Positions 13,201 to 28,200 of a stretch of 64,000 nucleotides of DNA are shown here, one piece after another. Made by a program: the position numbers and the translations under genes. The stretch lies in contig CP136061.1 of assembly GCA_032622095.1 (NCBI GenBank), positions 55,005,762-55,069,761 of the forward strand, given 5' to 3'. The notes under the pieces are model-generated. The model worked only from the letters and a program-made list of their open reading frames with translations, searched no databases and had not been told where the DNA came from. Within the stretch, counting starts at the first letter, position 1; the number at the start of each line of letters is the position of its first letter. This stretch comes from Siphonodentalium dalli (Eukaryota > Mollusca > Scaphopoda > Gadilida > Siphonodentaliidae).

Positions 13201-16200
13201 TCTATTACTTTGGGCATTACTGTACATACATGTACAATACTCAATGCAGACCTGTTTCTTTAAAATATGTTATTAATATACTAAACATTAAAATAAAAAT
13301 AAATACACCAAAAAAACAGTCCTACAGTAGAATTGACATGCAAATAAAAACACCACATGCAACAGAAAATCAACCATGCATGAAAATAATGGAAATACCA
13401 GAATGAATTAAGATTGTGTTAAATTGTATAGTCTCCTGTTACAACAGAAATTCACCACCCCACACCTCCCCCACCAAAAAAGTCTAGCCATTTAAAGCAC
13501 GGTTAATATTCCTAGATTATCATCAGCCATTTGTTCGATACTTTTAGCTCGGTCTTAATTTTTTTTTCCATTTCTAATTTGGACCCAAAGATGTCAGAAT
13601 TAATACTCGTAGAGATTAATCCCTTCTATACTAAATGGATTCTCCCATTCAGTTATAAAAGTGTACATTGGAACGGCCTATTATTCATTAAGGCGTTTTC
13701 AGGAAAAACAAGCAGTCGCAGATGGCGGTATCCCCCGCCGAAGTGTGCAGTTGGGGAAGTGCATTGTCAATAATGTTTGCGTTCTCTGACGAAATGTGCA
13801 GTTGGGGTAGTGCATTCTCAACAAAAGGTGGGATTTTGTCAAAAAGCCTGGTTTGCAAACTGATTTTAGGACTGACATTTGTGGAAATTAGCCATATGAC
13901 GTCGTCCATTTGCATTAAAACTAATAAACAAAGTCCAATAACTCTGCTGAAAATATCCGGGCAGACCTGGTTTGCGAAATCGTTCTAGATACTGGTCATG
14001 TGAACTCATATACCAAAAATCTTTGAAATCCGTTGACATTTGTGGAAATGAGCCCTGTGACGTCGTCAATTTGCATGCAAAATAATAAATAAAGTCCAAT
14101 AACTCTGCTGAAAATATCCGGCCGGACCTGGTTTGCGAACTCGTTCTAGATACTGGTCATGTGAACTCATATACCAAAAATCTTTGAAATCCGTTGACAT
14201 TTGTGGAAATGAGCCCTGTGACGTCGTCTATTTGCTATTTGATAAATTCTACAAAAATAATAAACAAAAGTCCAATAACTCCGGTAAAAATATCTGGCCA
14301 GACCTGGCTTGCGAACTCATTCTAGGTAATGGTCAGGTGAACTCATTAACCACAAATCTTTGAAAACCATTTACATTTGTTCAAGTTATGACGCTTACAA
14401 ATTCGGGACAGACGGACGGACTGAACCCATTATTATATTCCCCGCAAATTTTAAATTTGGCGGGGGATAATAAGCAGACGACTGATAATACATTACAAGT
14501 ACAAATGTACACAATGAGTCATTTTTATTGCAGGGAAATGTTCAGACAATAAGTTCAACAAATGACCGATGGTTGTTTGTTGAACTTATTATCTGAACAT
14601 TTCCTACGGCATAACTACTCGTCAATGAGTATTTATTATTAGAAATTGTTAATCCCTGTGCAGAGTTTAAAACCAATTTACAAGAAAACCAAGAAACACA
14701 AGCTTGGAAAATACTGTATCAATGCACAGTGTTGCAGCAGTGTATTTAGAGTCAAACATATAAGGTAGATTACAATACTAGTTACAAGATAAATGTATAT
14801 GTCAGTTAATTAACAGGAGAAACAAGCAGAGTGACTTTTGTGACAGCAACATTATGCTTGATGTATTTTGAATTTGAAAACTTTTGTGCTTGTATGATTG
14901 AGAAACTTTCCTTGGTCTGTGATTGTTTGGAGTCTCAAATTTTACCTTGTAATTCTTGCTTTTGTCAACATTCCGACTCAGTTCCAGGGCTCAAAATACA
15001 CTGTAGGTTTCTAAAAGACTTTAATATTAAAGTCCTAGCTTTAATATTAAAGTCCTAGCAATTACCATTTCAGAGACAAAAAGGGACCCTTTTTACAGCC
15101 AGTTGACTTCAAAATGTACTTCATCTATATGTATATGATTTTTGAATCGCAAAGTATATACAAAGTAGGCGATTATTATGGCCACATAATATGCTCGGTT
15201 TCTCCGATCTTAACCCTTTCATGATGAGAGTTGCGATGGCCCAGCACTAAAGATCCTGTGCCAGTGCATTCTCTTATATATGCGAGTCTCCTGTAGTGAG
15301 CCTCGCATATATAAGAGAATGTACTGGATGTCAAGTAAATATTGTTGGGCCAATGTATTCTCTTATATATGTGAGGCTACCTCTGAGAGAATACATTGGC
15401 ACAGGATTTTCACAAAATTACAGGAAGCTCCAGTCATGGAAGAGTTAACAGTAGCATGTTTAGTGAATAATTAACGTTAGATGTCAACAACTGACCTTTT
15501 TGCCTGCTGAGTCGACTTTATCGATCAGAAGCTGGCAGAATAAATGAGCCAATTTAAACTATTAAGTTTATATATTACATGTATATTACAGCAAAATATA
15601 GCATGCCATTCTTTGTGCTAACCTAAAGCTATTGTATGCAGATCATAGCCCACGTTCAAATTATTCAAAATATTTAAAACATCACTAGATTCCAAGCCTT
15701 GAAATAGTGTGTCTGCCATTTGCAGAATGAGGTCCCCAGAGGGTGAATTTAGTGATGCTACCCCACATAGCGGGCTAGTATCACCAAAATTCACCCTCTG
15801 GGAACCTCATTCTGCAAATGACAGACACACTATTTCAAGGCTTGCTAGATTCATGTGGATTTAGAGTGCAGAAGCCCTAATTGTTGGAAAAATATAATTT
15901 ATCTCAAGCAATCACACATCGATAGGGTTCATAAATACTGGATTTGCAGTCTTGATCTGAACTGGTTCTTTTTTTTCAAAAATTTTTTAACACAGTTTTT
16001 ATTACATATTGATTGCTCAAATAGAAAGAAAAGAGGTTTTGAGTTTTGTGCACTAAAAATACTAGCATTGGGTTCCTAAATTATAAAATGTTCAATTCCT
16101 GGTATTATAGTCCTGAATGAAGCTTCTTGAAGGACCCTGAATATCCTCCTAAATACTAATCGTTCGAATGAGAATTAGCTATACATCAAAGGATTGATAA

Positions 16201-19200
16201 TATAACTTACTAGTTTAAGACAATAGTAAATTTCGCAAATTAAAAAATTATCTTTATGTTATAAATCAAGTCTGCAAATAGCATTTCTGTCATTAGTGTC
16301 ACTAACTTCACCCTCTGGCGACCTCATTCTGCAAATGACAAGACACACTATTTGCAGGTTGGATTATATTTATCTTAGACTATTCACAATATTATAGGAT
16401 AGCACAGATAGCATAACAAATATATTACAGATCAAACTTCAAAATCAGGAAACAATGTCACCATGCTTTACAAATAACATGTTATTCTTTATGCACAGGT
16501 GTCTGTATAAATGGTTGAATACATCAAACTAGGTTAAGAAGATTTAGAAGGAAGAGATTCAGGGAACAAAATGACTTGATATCAGGGTAAACATGCAATG
16601 CAATCATGCTTTCTCGAATTTCTTCCAAAAAAAAAACACCCACCAAGAAGTAAGAAAGCATATGCTGCATTATGTGGAAGACGAGGAAGTGAGGGTTCAT
16701 GCTGAAGTTGCTATATCTTAGGTGTGCCACAATCAATTGTATAATCGATGAACCATTGATAAAGCTAATAAATGATTACCATTTCTGTCGTCGATTAATC
16801 TGTGTTATTTCGGACGTTGGAAAATGTCTGGTGTTATTGAATACCGTGTATGTTTTACACAGTTTAATCTACAACCGAGGGGTTAACAACCTTTGATCGC
16901 ATATCAAAGAGATTCTGACAATATGACTACTACTAATATGTTGCAAACAGTCAGCAGTATAAACAAAAATTTGACAATCACTATCTGTGCATGTTCAGTC
17001 CTTCCCAGGAGAAGATGCAATTGTTCCCACACCCATCTGTGCCCGTAATTTTCAAATGGCAGGTGCTAAAATCTGCTCCTATCAGTTCTGTCAAAATTGA
17101 CAGTGTGTACTTTAATTATTGAACCAATAAGGCAATATTTAAATATTGAGTATTTTTTATAGATCCTTTTCAGTATCAGTTTAATTAAGGTCATTTTTAA
17201 ATATAAGTGGGCATTTATGGTATCCCATAATGACACTTTGTCTGAGGGAAAAAAAAATATGAATATATCACAGGTGTATTTACACACGTATCCTGAACTG
17301 CGAGAGTAATTAGGCTGTGTTTTGCTCATGGAAAGAACTGCATGCTGAGCACTAATAATAATAAATCAGATTTCTACCACCAAAATACTTAAAACTACTA
17401 TTCAGAATAATGTCAGTGCACATATAACACGCAGTCTAAATAATACACAAGAGATTAAGATAGCCACTCAAACAGGTAGATACCAACAGATGAATGTTAG
17501 ACACAAAAGGACACCAGAGATGAATCACTATGTTTGACACACACTAAGCACTGGGGGACCTAAGATCTGACTCTACACCCTTCCCCTTTAAAGAACAATA
17601 TCAAACTTCAATAAATTTTATATGCCCCCTCGTGAGTTGCCTGTCAACAAAATTTCACAGTAAATACCCAATACATTCTCTTATATATGAGAGGCTCCCT
17701 ATGGGAGACTCACATATATCAGAGAATGCATTGGGACAGGGTTTTTGCAATATTTTGGGAAGCTCCAGTCATAGAAGGGTTAAATGCTGCCATAGATTAC
17801 TGGTTTCTTTTGGCATTTCTGTCATTGATAATCAAATAAATTGAAGTCTGTCACAATGGCAGGTACAAAAGAATTTCAGCCTGTCATTACAATTTTCAGT
17901 ATGACATGTTGACAGGCCAGTTATTTCAAAGTTTGTTTTTAATCATTGAAAAATTCCCAAACAAATACCCTCTGCCACCATGGTTGGATATTTTCCAAAA
18001 GGGGAATTGCAGTATAAAATTTTACAAAATTCAATTTTTTTTAATTTAAACCAATAGTTGGGTTTGCTGAGTGAGTACCTCAGTGCTCAATTTCTACACA
18101 AATGGAGGGCTTAGACCAATATAAATTAATTACTAGACTATCATCCAACTTTTTCAGCAATTTTGGGCACGTGGGCGAATTGGATTTTTTTATTTTCCTT
18201 TCTTGCTAACATAAATGATCATGATCAATTCTAGAAATTGAAACAGTATCCTACCTTATACAATACAACATGATTAAATTGCCCAATTTGATAAAAAATA
18301 AATAGACTGACTAATGGGTAATGGCACTGTACATTGAAGGTTAGGGAATGAGAAAACAAATTTACATCAAAATCATCCAACTATAAACAATTTTAGGGAA
18401 TCAAAAATAGGGTTGGGATGTGATGAGAATCTTGCATTTTTTATATTGGTCTTTTGGAGATTTTTATGACTTTATGTTAATATCTCTTGAATTATTTCTT
18501 GATTAATGGAGTGCATATTTAACCAAGGTTTTGCTGCTATTTGAACTTTCATAGAAATCAATCCTAACTTTTCATCTCTAAAATCTAAAAGAAAAGACCT
18601 GTTTTGAGAGGTTAACTGTATAGTGGACCAGATGAATGATAAATACACTATATCACATTATACCTTAGTTCCATGAAGCCTGCATGCAGCCTGTGCTTGG
18701 GATAGTAACTTCTCTTTGTACAATTTGGCCGCTCGACTGTGGTATTTCTGTTGTGAATCATTGGATGTACATCCATGTTGTCTGAAGAATGTAGTCTGTA
18801 GGAAGATAAACACATTACTAGTAAGTATATAAACCTACACACAATCACCTAACCCTTTCTTTATTAACACTCTGATAATGGGGGCAGCAGTGGTGCAGCA
18901 TTAAAGATCATGTGCCAGTGCATTCTCTTATATATGCTAGTCTCCCATAGGGAGCCTCACATATATAAGAGAATGCACTGGCTTACAAGGTCAAGTTAAA
19001 TATTGTTAGGCCAATGCATTCTCTTATATATGCGAGGCTCCCTATATATATGGGAGACTCACATATATAAGAGAATTCACTGGCTTACCAGGTCAATGTT
19101 AATATTGTTAGGCCAATGCATTCTCTTATATATACAAGGCTCACTATGGGAGACTCGAATTTATATAAGAGAATGCTCTGGCTTACAAGGTCAAGTTAAA

Positions 19201-22200
19201 TATTGTTAGGCCAATATATTCTCTTATATATGCAAGGCTCACTATGGGAGACTCGCATTTATATAAGAGAATGCATTGGTACAGGGTTTTCGCAAGATTT
19301 CAGGAAGCTACAGCCATAGAACGGTTAAGTGGATTAACCCATCAGTTATAAATGTACAGTTGTATACATTGGAATGGAATAATATTCATCAGGAAATAAA
19401 AGCAGACAACAGATAATAGAAAGTACACGATTCCAGATCATTGGTGGGAAATGTCAAGATAATAAGTTCAACAAACGATCTATGTTAGTTTGTTGAGTTT
19501 ATTACTATGAACATTTCTAAAGGGAACCACTCATAAATGGGTATTTAGTATAGAAAGGGTTAGTATATAAACCTGTATATAATCACTTAAAATCCATTTT
19601 CGATTGAATGATCTAGAACATTTCAGTGCCAAGTTGGCATGACGAAACATACATGTACCATAAAACAGAAAACTGTGTGATGTTAATCTGTAATAAAAAG
19701 CTTTTGACATTTTTCAAAATCCAATGACAAACAATATCAAGATTTCCCCAAAACATTTGAGATTAAAAAATTGGTAAAGCAAACTATGCAAAGTGAAACT
19801 GATAAGAGCAGCGTTCAGCTGAGTGTGCTGGGTTGGTCAGTTGCAATGACATGGTCTCTTATTTGCTTTCTATTGTTCAGAGAGGCGATTTGTGTTATAT
19901 CTAAGATGTGATAGCTCTTATAAATTAAATATTTGAATAAATGCAATATTGCAGATCAATCTATCTGTTACTGGCAAAACCCAACTTTTAAATCTTTATT
20001 CAGACAAAAAATTTCCTCTTCAAAGACCAAGCGGTCACCTTTGATCGACATACATGTATGGTATGCATTTGAGATTGTGCTGCATTGAAAATAACATCTC
20101 TCTATTGGATGCATTAGCGGATACAACGTAATGGATGTATTGCAGCGATATGAATGCCTTAGGTTATAAAAATAAAAAATATTCCGCTGATGGGCTGAAA
20201 AACATTAGGGTCCGTAGGCAGGTAAAACTTGTTTTTTTATATGTATTTTTATTTTTTTAATAATGCAGTCCCTCAGCCCTAACCCTCCAAATATCACCAC
20301 CCTATAATCTTAGGCAAGTAGTCTTAGATTATAATATTATATAGTATTTTCCATAAAAGCCTCAGTGGTTATTCTTATCAGTTGTAATGAGGCCCAGCCA
20401 CACATTGTTTAGCTTCGAAAATCTGCTACGGTAACCCTTTGTCTTGGCCCAGTTTGCTTCAGCAAAAGACTTTGGCATTGCTGATTGCCATAGCCAAATA
20501 TGAGGGCTGGAGGCCAGACACTTAGCATGCCTAAAGAGTAATTATTCAGAGGAAGGACTAAAATGTTCTATTTTTCTGTCATAAACAGGAACATCTAACA
20601 TAAAGTTCCAAAATTGGTCATCCCTTGTGCGACTATTTTATATAAGGTGGCCCATCTTTTAACAATTGCCATATAAATTTATAGATCTCAATAAATGTAC
20701 AGACCAGGGGGTTTGAAATAGGGTCAGTATAAATCAGAAACAAATGTCGTTTTTAGGCCTCAGTGGTGTTGCCAATATTCCAATTTCAATGCCACGTGCA
20801 ACATGAAATATAAAGGACAATTGTCTGAACACTCCTAATGAGATAGGAGAATGCTTATTTTCCTATGTTGATTCAAGAGTTTAATTAATTAAGACAAAAA
20901 TGAATCTCATCAAGGATTGCAGTCCACACCTTTTCTTAGCAAGAAGTTTATAAATGCTAAATATTGCCCTATAAAAATAGAATTTTAATCATAGTTTTAT
21001 AAATATATTTTGATTGAAACAATAATTAACCTCATGGGAGAATGTATATATTTAGTCAGATTTATAGATTGAAAAAAATGTGTACTAGTATATCAATAGC
21101 ACAAGATAACAGCTGCTAACTACATGTTGCCTAACTATAAGATGTACTTATAATAATAATCAGGATAAGAGCAACTGTGCACAGTGACGTTATTGTCTTT
21201 TTTAATATACATTGTACATTACATTATGACAAATTGTAACAAAAAGAAATAGAGATATAATCATATAAAAAAAATGAGATTGGAGAATTTTATGTATCTG
21301 AGATTGAATTGGGAGTGTTGGCATATAACAATTAATAACTTACTGCATTTAAAAATTAAAAAATTAAAAAACATTCTAAATACAACTAGCAAAAAAAATG
21401 TATATAAGATAATGATCCCATATGAAAATCAAAGCAAACAAATAGCTAAATGGGAGGATAAACTAAACAAAACATATAGCATGGAATGGTGGAAAGAAGT
21501 TTTTAAATGTCCCTTTTACAATGTTACAGATACAAAACTTAAATGGTTTCAATATCGAATTAACACACATATACTATGTACAAATAAATTTTTGAAAATA
21601 ATAGGCATCCAAGATGAAGATACATGTACATTCTGTAAAAACAAAATCGAAACAATACTTCATATCTTCTGGGAATGTCATGTCATAACAAAATTTTGGC
21701 GGACTGTAGAGATGTGGGTATACAATCTAACAAGCCAAAGAATTAAACTAAATAATATAATAGCTATTTTTAGCAACACACCAGAGAAAAACCTTGAACC
21801 GTGGATACAATTTTTACTTCTATTTACCAGATACCATATATATAGGTCAAAATTAAATGAACACATACCAAATTATCTATGCTTGCAAAGAGAACTAAAG
21901 GCATACTACCTTGCTGAACATATATGTTATTATAACCAAGGCCGATATAAACAATTCACAGAAAGATGGTCATACTTCAAATATTTAATTGAATAATCTA
22001 TTATTCAGCCAATAGTTATAATAATAACAAGGTTTAAAATGGAACTATTCCAACGAAATACATATCCAATCTGCCTGCAAACAAATTAGAACGTTGTTTT
22101 TCTTTATCTATTTAAGTCTTTGATAGAAAATTACATACATATGGTTAACATATATTACATATATTCAAAGAAACAACACATTTCTTGATAATTTTAAGTT

Positions 22201-25200
22201 CAAGCCAGCCCAATCCCCTCCCCTCCCCCCAAAGAAAAAAAAAATCCCAGACAATATGAGACAATGATGCTTTAATTAATTTAGTGTAACAAGTTTATTG
22301 AGATAATGTATCTACAATGTGTACTGTATAAATGATTTTGTCTGAATAAAAATATATTTAAAAAAAAAAAATAACTTACTGCATTAGCATTTCCTCCAAC
22401 TTGCATGGCACGAAGCTGAAGCCATGACCAGTTTATGTCAAGATTGGTGGATTTGATAAATGTGAGATGAACACCAAGATGTCTGTGATTGGCTGAACAG
22501 TCGATACACAAGAAGGTGCCATAGGTTATAGTCGCCCACGTCGGATTCATGCTCCCACAGTCGAAACATTGCTACAAAATATGCAGTAAATATATGAGTT
22601 CAATGAACTATCAGGGGTACATGTATTTCTATTAAATCAATTGGGCCTGAACAATCTTCCTGGAATTATATGAGGGGATTTGAGATCAAGGAGATTCAAA
22701 ATGCGACTCCAAAATAGTGTTTTCGTTAACCCTTTCTATACTAAATAGATTCTTACATTCAGTTATAAAGTATACATTGGAATGGTCTATTATTCATTTG
22801 GAGGGATGTTAAGAATATATGAGCCGATGACAGCCAGACGAAATGATAATACAAGTGCAGAAGAATTCATATTAATTGGTCGGAAATGTTTAGATAATAA
22901 ATTCAACAAAATGACCTATTTCCTAAGGGAACTACTCGTTAATGAGTATTTAGTACAGAAAGGGTTAAATATTTGTTTGGCCTTAATAAATTAAGTACCG
23001 TAATCACAATATCTTGACAGTCTGCCGTCAGTACTTTGATTCTTGTTGTAAACATTCAATTGAACTGAATTAATCACACATACCGTCCTATTATCGAAGT
23101 CAGACAGTAAAGGAAATGTATCTTGTACTACAGAAGGGTGAAAATTTCAGAAAAATTTAATAATAGTGCAGGGCGGAACAGAAGTGTGGTGGAAACATAA
23201 CAAATAACTTGAACAATAATTTTGTAGACTTGAGTGTAAAGCAAGTTATCGCAATTGACATACTTAAATTGTTACATGCACAGGAAAATGTGAACCCTGT
23301 TGTCTACATGTCCCATGTGTGCAACGTCTGGAATAAAAAATCAACATTGATTTGTAATTAATTCAAAATAAACTAATTGTGTAGCATTTCCTAATCAAAT
23401 TTAGAGCTGAGCCATCAATCTTTTTAAAATGTGCAGACCTGAATAAGCATCTTGCAGTGCATATTTTTCTCACCAAATCAATAAACGTACAGGTTCCTTT
23501 ATTTGGCATGCAAGAGTACCAAGCAACTAGGTAGAATTGGTGACATTTCTATGATGGGACAACGCGATTACTGAACATTTCAAATACAGGGATGAATACA
23601 ATTTGGGTGGTAAAAAAATTGCAGTCAAATACAAACTGGATCGGAGGCAACAATCATGCCATATTTGTAAATTAACTACAGTTATGTCCTAAATAATCAA
23701 CCCCTAAACCACAGCAGAATTATGGGAAATTTTTCAGGATTTAGTCGGAAATATGGCTTGATGCCATCCATCGGAAAGCTCTCACCGAGAGCTTTCCGAT
23801 GAATGGCATCAAGCCATATTTCCGACTAAATCCTGAAAAATTTCCCATAATTCTGCTGTGGTTAAAGGGTCATATCCTTCGGCCATTACTGTATATGTAC
23901 ATTACATAGAGTAGAGTCCTTCATTTTATCCACCAGTCTTTAATAAAGTAACACGTATTATCAGCCCTCTTAATTCAGATTGTTTGGCTTCGGCAATCCG
24001 CTACGGCAACAGTATGCTGTGGCCCAGTTTGCTTCAGCAAATTGCTTCGGCAATGCTGATTGCCGTAGCCAATTATGAAGGCTGTATTATACATGTAATA
24101 CATAACACCTTACTTACCACCATCCAAACTCATCCCCTATTGGACATACCAAGGATATTAATCACCCCATTTGAATCAATCATTATAATATAGAAGTCAT
24201 ATGAATAAGATAGTAGTAGATGTGGCAAATAAATAGCTCAAGTATGAGATTTTAGTATTGAATTACAATCGGACACCACTTGTCGGTATTGCTCCCGTCA
24301 TGCCAATTTAGGGGAGGTACTCGCCGCTTGCCTAGGGTCCCTCACATATGCAGCTTACATTACATAAGGAAAAACACACACAATGCTCCGTTTTATTAAA
24401 TTATAGATTTACCAATCAGTGACAATGTATCATTTGTCTGCATGCATGGATCTCAAATATGGGTGATAATTATGAGTTATGCTGTAGCATTATTCAGCCT
24501 GATACATCCAAGATCTTTGAAATAACCCCACTGACTCCCACAGATCACATGCTGTGACGTTGGAAATTGGAATGTTCCGCTGGGTGTAGGGCTGGGCGAT
24601 ATTGGCCCCAAAAAATATCGCGATATTATGGTGACAACATCGCGATACACGATATTATCGCGATATTATTTTGGTATATTACAATTGGTAAGTACAATGT
24701 ACAATATATGCAGTATTTCATGAATAAAGTTTGCACAATAATACATCCCTACGTTTTATTTACAATTTGTGGGTCATGAGAGGTCGAGTAAATGTGTATT
24801 GAACAATTATCAGTAACATCACAGTATACATGTATATAATGACCACTCGTCTGCAACAATTGACAGTTTGTCGACGGAGAAATAATAACTTTGAAACAAA
24901 GGGATATAATCATATAACACGGCCCACGTGCGTTTTCGCATACATTTTTTAGAGTTATATCCCTTTGACCATAGCGCTCAACACCATGCACACATTAAGC
25001 ACCGCATTCGGTTTCAAATTTCCATTTTATTAATTCGTGAGGAATTGGTTGTTTGTGAGACTATTTATCAGTGGTATTTGGTAGTTGGTAGCACCGTGGG
25101 ACTTCAATGTCCATATACGGCAGCCCTGGAAATTAGCGTCGACAATGCCACAATGGGCAGTGCCGAGGCAAAAGCCGACGTGAAATGAATTTGCGTCGGC

Positions 25201-28200
25201 ATTTTTTTAGCTGAGGAAAATAAATATAGACAATCATGTTCAATTAGTTTGTGAATTTGACATTTGTTGAAGCGATAGCAATGCCATGATCCGTACGGCA
25301 CATGACCACAAAATCATTTTACTCGCAATTTGCACACATTGAGACGATCAAATCTGACATCGTAATCCGTCTCCAAGCAACCGGTTACTGTTGATAGAGC
25401 AAGCTGCCCAACTTGAAATGAGGTCATTGTGCCAGTCGCATGCGCGCGACATACCAATCTCACAGTGTAGCCAACTGATGCTACTATATAGTATCTCTTT
25501 GATGTTTCTGACGAAGCATATCCAACTTGACAGGCACGTGCTCCGATGTTTTAAAACGTTTTCGACTGCGTATTTCCGGGAAGTTTGCGACTATTATACT
25601 TACTCTAACTTCGCTGTTTGTTGGGACCATATGATGGGTTTCAACCTACATGGAGAATATTACAACTTGGGACGGTATTACGATATTTTTATTTCAGACG
25701 ATATTGTTGACAATATCAAAATTAAAACCGGGTATACCCGATATATCGTCATACCGCCCAGCACTAGCTGGGTGTGAAATATTATATTAAATGCTTTTAT
25801 TGAATGCTGGCAAATAAGGTGTATTACTTTCAGCCCTTTTAATTCAGATTGTTTGGCTTCGGCAATCTGCTACGGCAACCCTTTATCGTGGCCCAGTTTG
25901 CTTCAGCAAATGGCTTCGGCATTGCCGATTGCCGTAGCCAATTATGAGGGCTGATTACTTTTAAAGTATTTAACTTACTAGTATAGAATTATTATTCACT
26001 TCCCGGTTTAATTATTATAAATCATAAATTTCAATCCAAGTTTATGAACGTGATCAATCATTCCCATTCGATAACACCCCATGAAATAACGAGCTGTCCC
26101 ATGGTTTCAGTCAGTTAAAAATAGTGCAGAATGATAAAATTTGCAATATAATATTGGGCTGCATTTTCAATAAATGATAACAACATGGGATGAATCCACA
26201 ATTATAAAGGGCGATGCATAAACTTGCACATGCCAATCATAATCATTGAAACAGACTAGTCATTTTTAAGTTGTTGATCAGTGCATGCATGGCGCTATAA
26301 GTCTTGAAATACATTCGCCGGGTGACCAAATGAACCAAAGCCACAACACAGAATAGGAGCTATTCCAGCCCAATTTACAACAATGCCCCACATATTTCCT
26401 AACACTTACTCACTGATTGTGTTTCTGTTTTCAACGAAATACGGTGTAAAGAAACCAAGTAGTTTCTTCATATCCCGATAAAGGTAAACCACAATGTACC
26501 CGGTAATGGGTCGGTATAACTTGTAACCGCGATAATACCGATAATATTCAAAGTTTACAGATTATGAAAAAAATTACAGTAAAGAAAATCTTACCAATTA
26601 CATTCAAGTTGAATCAGACAACAACTATTTCTACAACAATTCTATCTCACGCAGAGCATGACTAGTGTGCATTACTGAATACATAAACAGCCTTAAAATC
26701 CGACTATAATCATAATCATGATTCTCATTTTGATCTACTAGTCGGACCCTTCTAAGAGTTCCCGTTTCTATGCCCATATATGACGTATAACATGGGCCAT
26801 GTGGCATCGCAGTTTTGAGTGTGGCATCGCAGTTTTGAGTATCCAACTCCTCGTTTCAGAACGTTCAAACGGAAAGCACGTGAACTATATAATCTCCCGT
26901 TTTGCCCGTGAGTCTCCCAATTTGATGTCTTAAAACCGGCTCTCTTGCAACCTCCATATAATCTCACGGTTTGGGCAAAATTTATACAAAATTGTCGCCG
27001 GTAACCAGGAATTAAATAGGAAAGTGTCGTTCGTAAGTCTCGCTAACGAGATGTCGGGTGTATTCTATTGTCTCTCTGAATTCTGAATAGGCGCCTCATG
27101 TCTCCGCGGGGGGGGGGGGGGGGGGGGGGGTATTAGAATCCAATCAGTTACTCAGTTGACTTTACCAGCTTGACTTGTCATGAATTATGTTTCGAATATC
27201 ATTGAAGCCATTTTGTTGCCATCATTACTCTAGTATTACACTAGTCCAACAAATTAGACTATTCGGGTTAAGATATATTTTAATATTTGGACATTTACGA
27301 TTATCTTAACCCTTCTTAATTAGTTTTATTTGTATCATTAGACGTGAACAGTGAGTTAAAGGGGCATGTCCTTGCCAATCGAATTATCGGGTTCTACGTG
27401 ATCAAAGTTTTCACGTCTTTTGTTGGACAATGAGGAGTAAGGTAACATAAATGTCAAAATATTAAAATATACCTGAATCCGAATCGTCTAATTTGTTGGA
27501 CTAATATTACACATGCCACAGTGTCGTGAGTGAGAAGTTATCACTGGTCAATTGCTTCACATCGAACTAGACAGTGTTCAGTTGGCAGTGACACTTCATG
27601 TCTTTGATGATCAACATAAAAGGAACCACGCCTACATGTGCATACATTGGGTTCAGTTCAGGTCATGGAGTTCACCATCCGTGCATGACTGATGGCAGTG
27701 GCATTGTTAAAGGAACAATGCAATAAGGCTTTAAGAAGTTAATATGTGTTAACTGTTACAGATTACGTGATAATATGGCCGTGCAATGGCACTGCTGTCA
27801 TGATAGCACATACTAGTAGGTAGTGCTATTTCCCCGACTAATCGACTAGCAGATTTCGGGATCGACTAATTTAATAATCGCGTCGACTAGTCGATTAATT
27901 GTTTCAACACAACATGAATCAAATAATCAATGACGAAGTCATTTATTTCTTGAACAGAAGCAAACTGGCCCTACATCAAGGATTGCCGTTGCGGATTGCC
28001 GAAGCCAAAAATTCGGAATTAAGAAGGCTGTTTGGCTAGGGCTTTCAAAGTTTTAGTGTCAATGACTGAGTCTGACGTGATGGGGTCGTTGTTGTAACAC
28101 TAACGGTCTTATTTGGATACAAATAATGTAATTCACAATTAGCAATAGGTCGATATCCTTTCCGTAATCATTACAATCCAATATCATATCATGATCAATT

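Larger units (their letters stand above)
24230..26600 (-). mobile_element. Old hAT element, inverted copy of 31170-32412, carrying two younger insertions
   Basis: Blocks such as TTATAAAGGGCGATGCATAA, CAAGTAGTTTCTTCATATCC and GGAATGTTCCGCTGGGTGTA are reverse-complement matches to the element at 31170-32412. Its own terminal repeats are eroded. It is interrupted at 24587-25766 and 25831-25953. Confidence 0.7.

Noticed and set aside
21274-21349. LINE frame start at the ATG at 21274
   Set aside because: The 15-bp target duplication ends at 21349, so codons upstream are host sequence that happens to be open.
22281-22550. Extension of the ArfGAP zinc-finger frame beyond NANA
   Set aside because: The frame continues past a perfect GTAAGT donor into antisense LINE sequence; the splice site is correct by family alignment.
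25391-25777. 128-codon open frame on the plus strand
   Set aside because: Runs through the right TIR of the hAT element at 24587-25766 and has no transposase-like motif.
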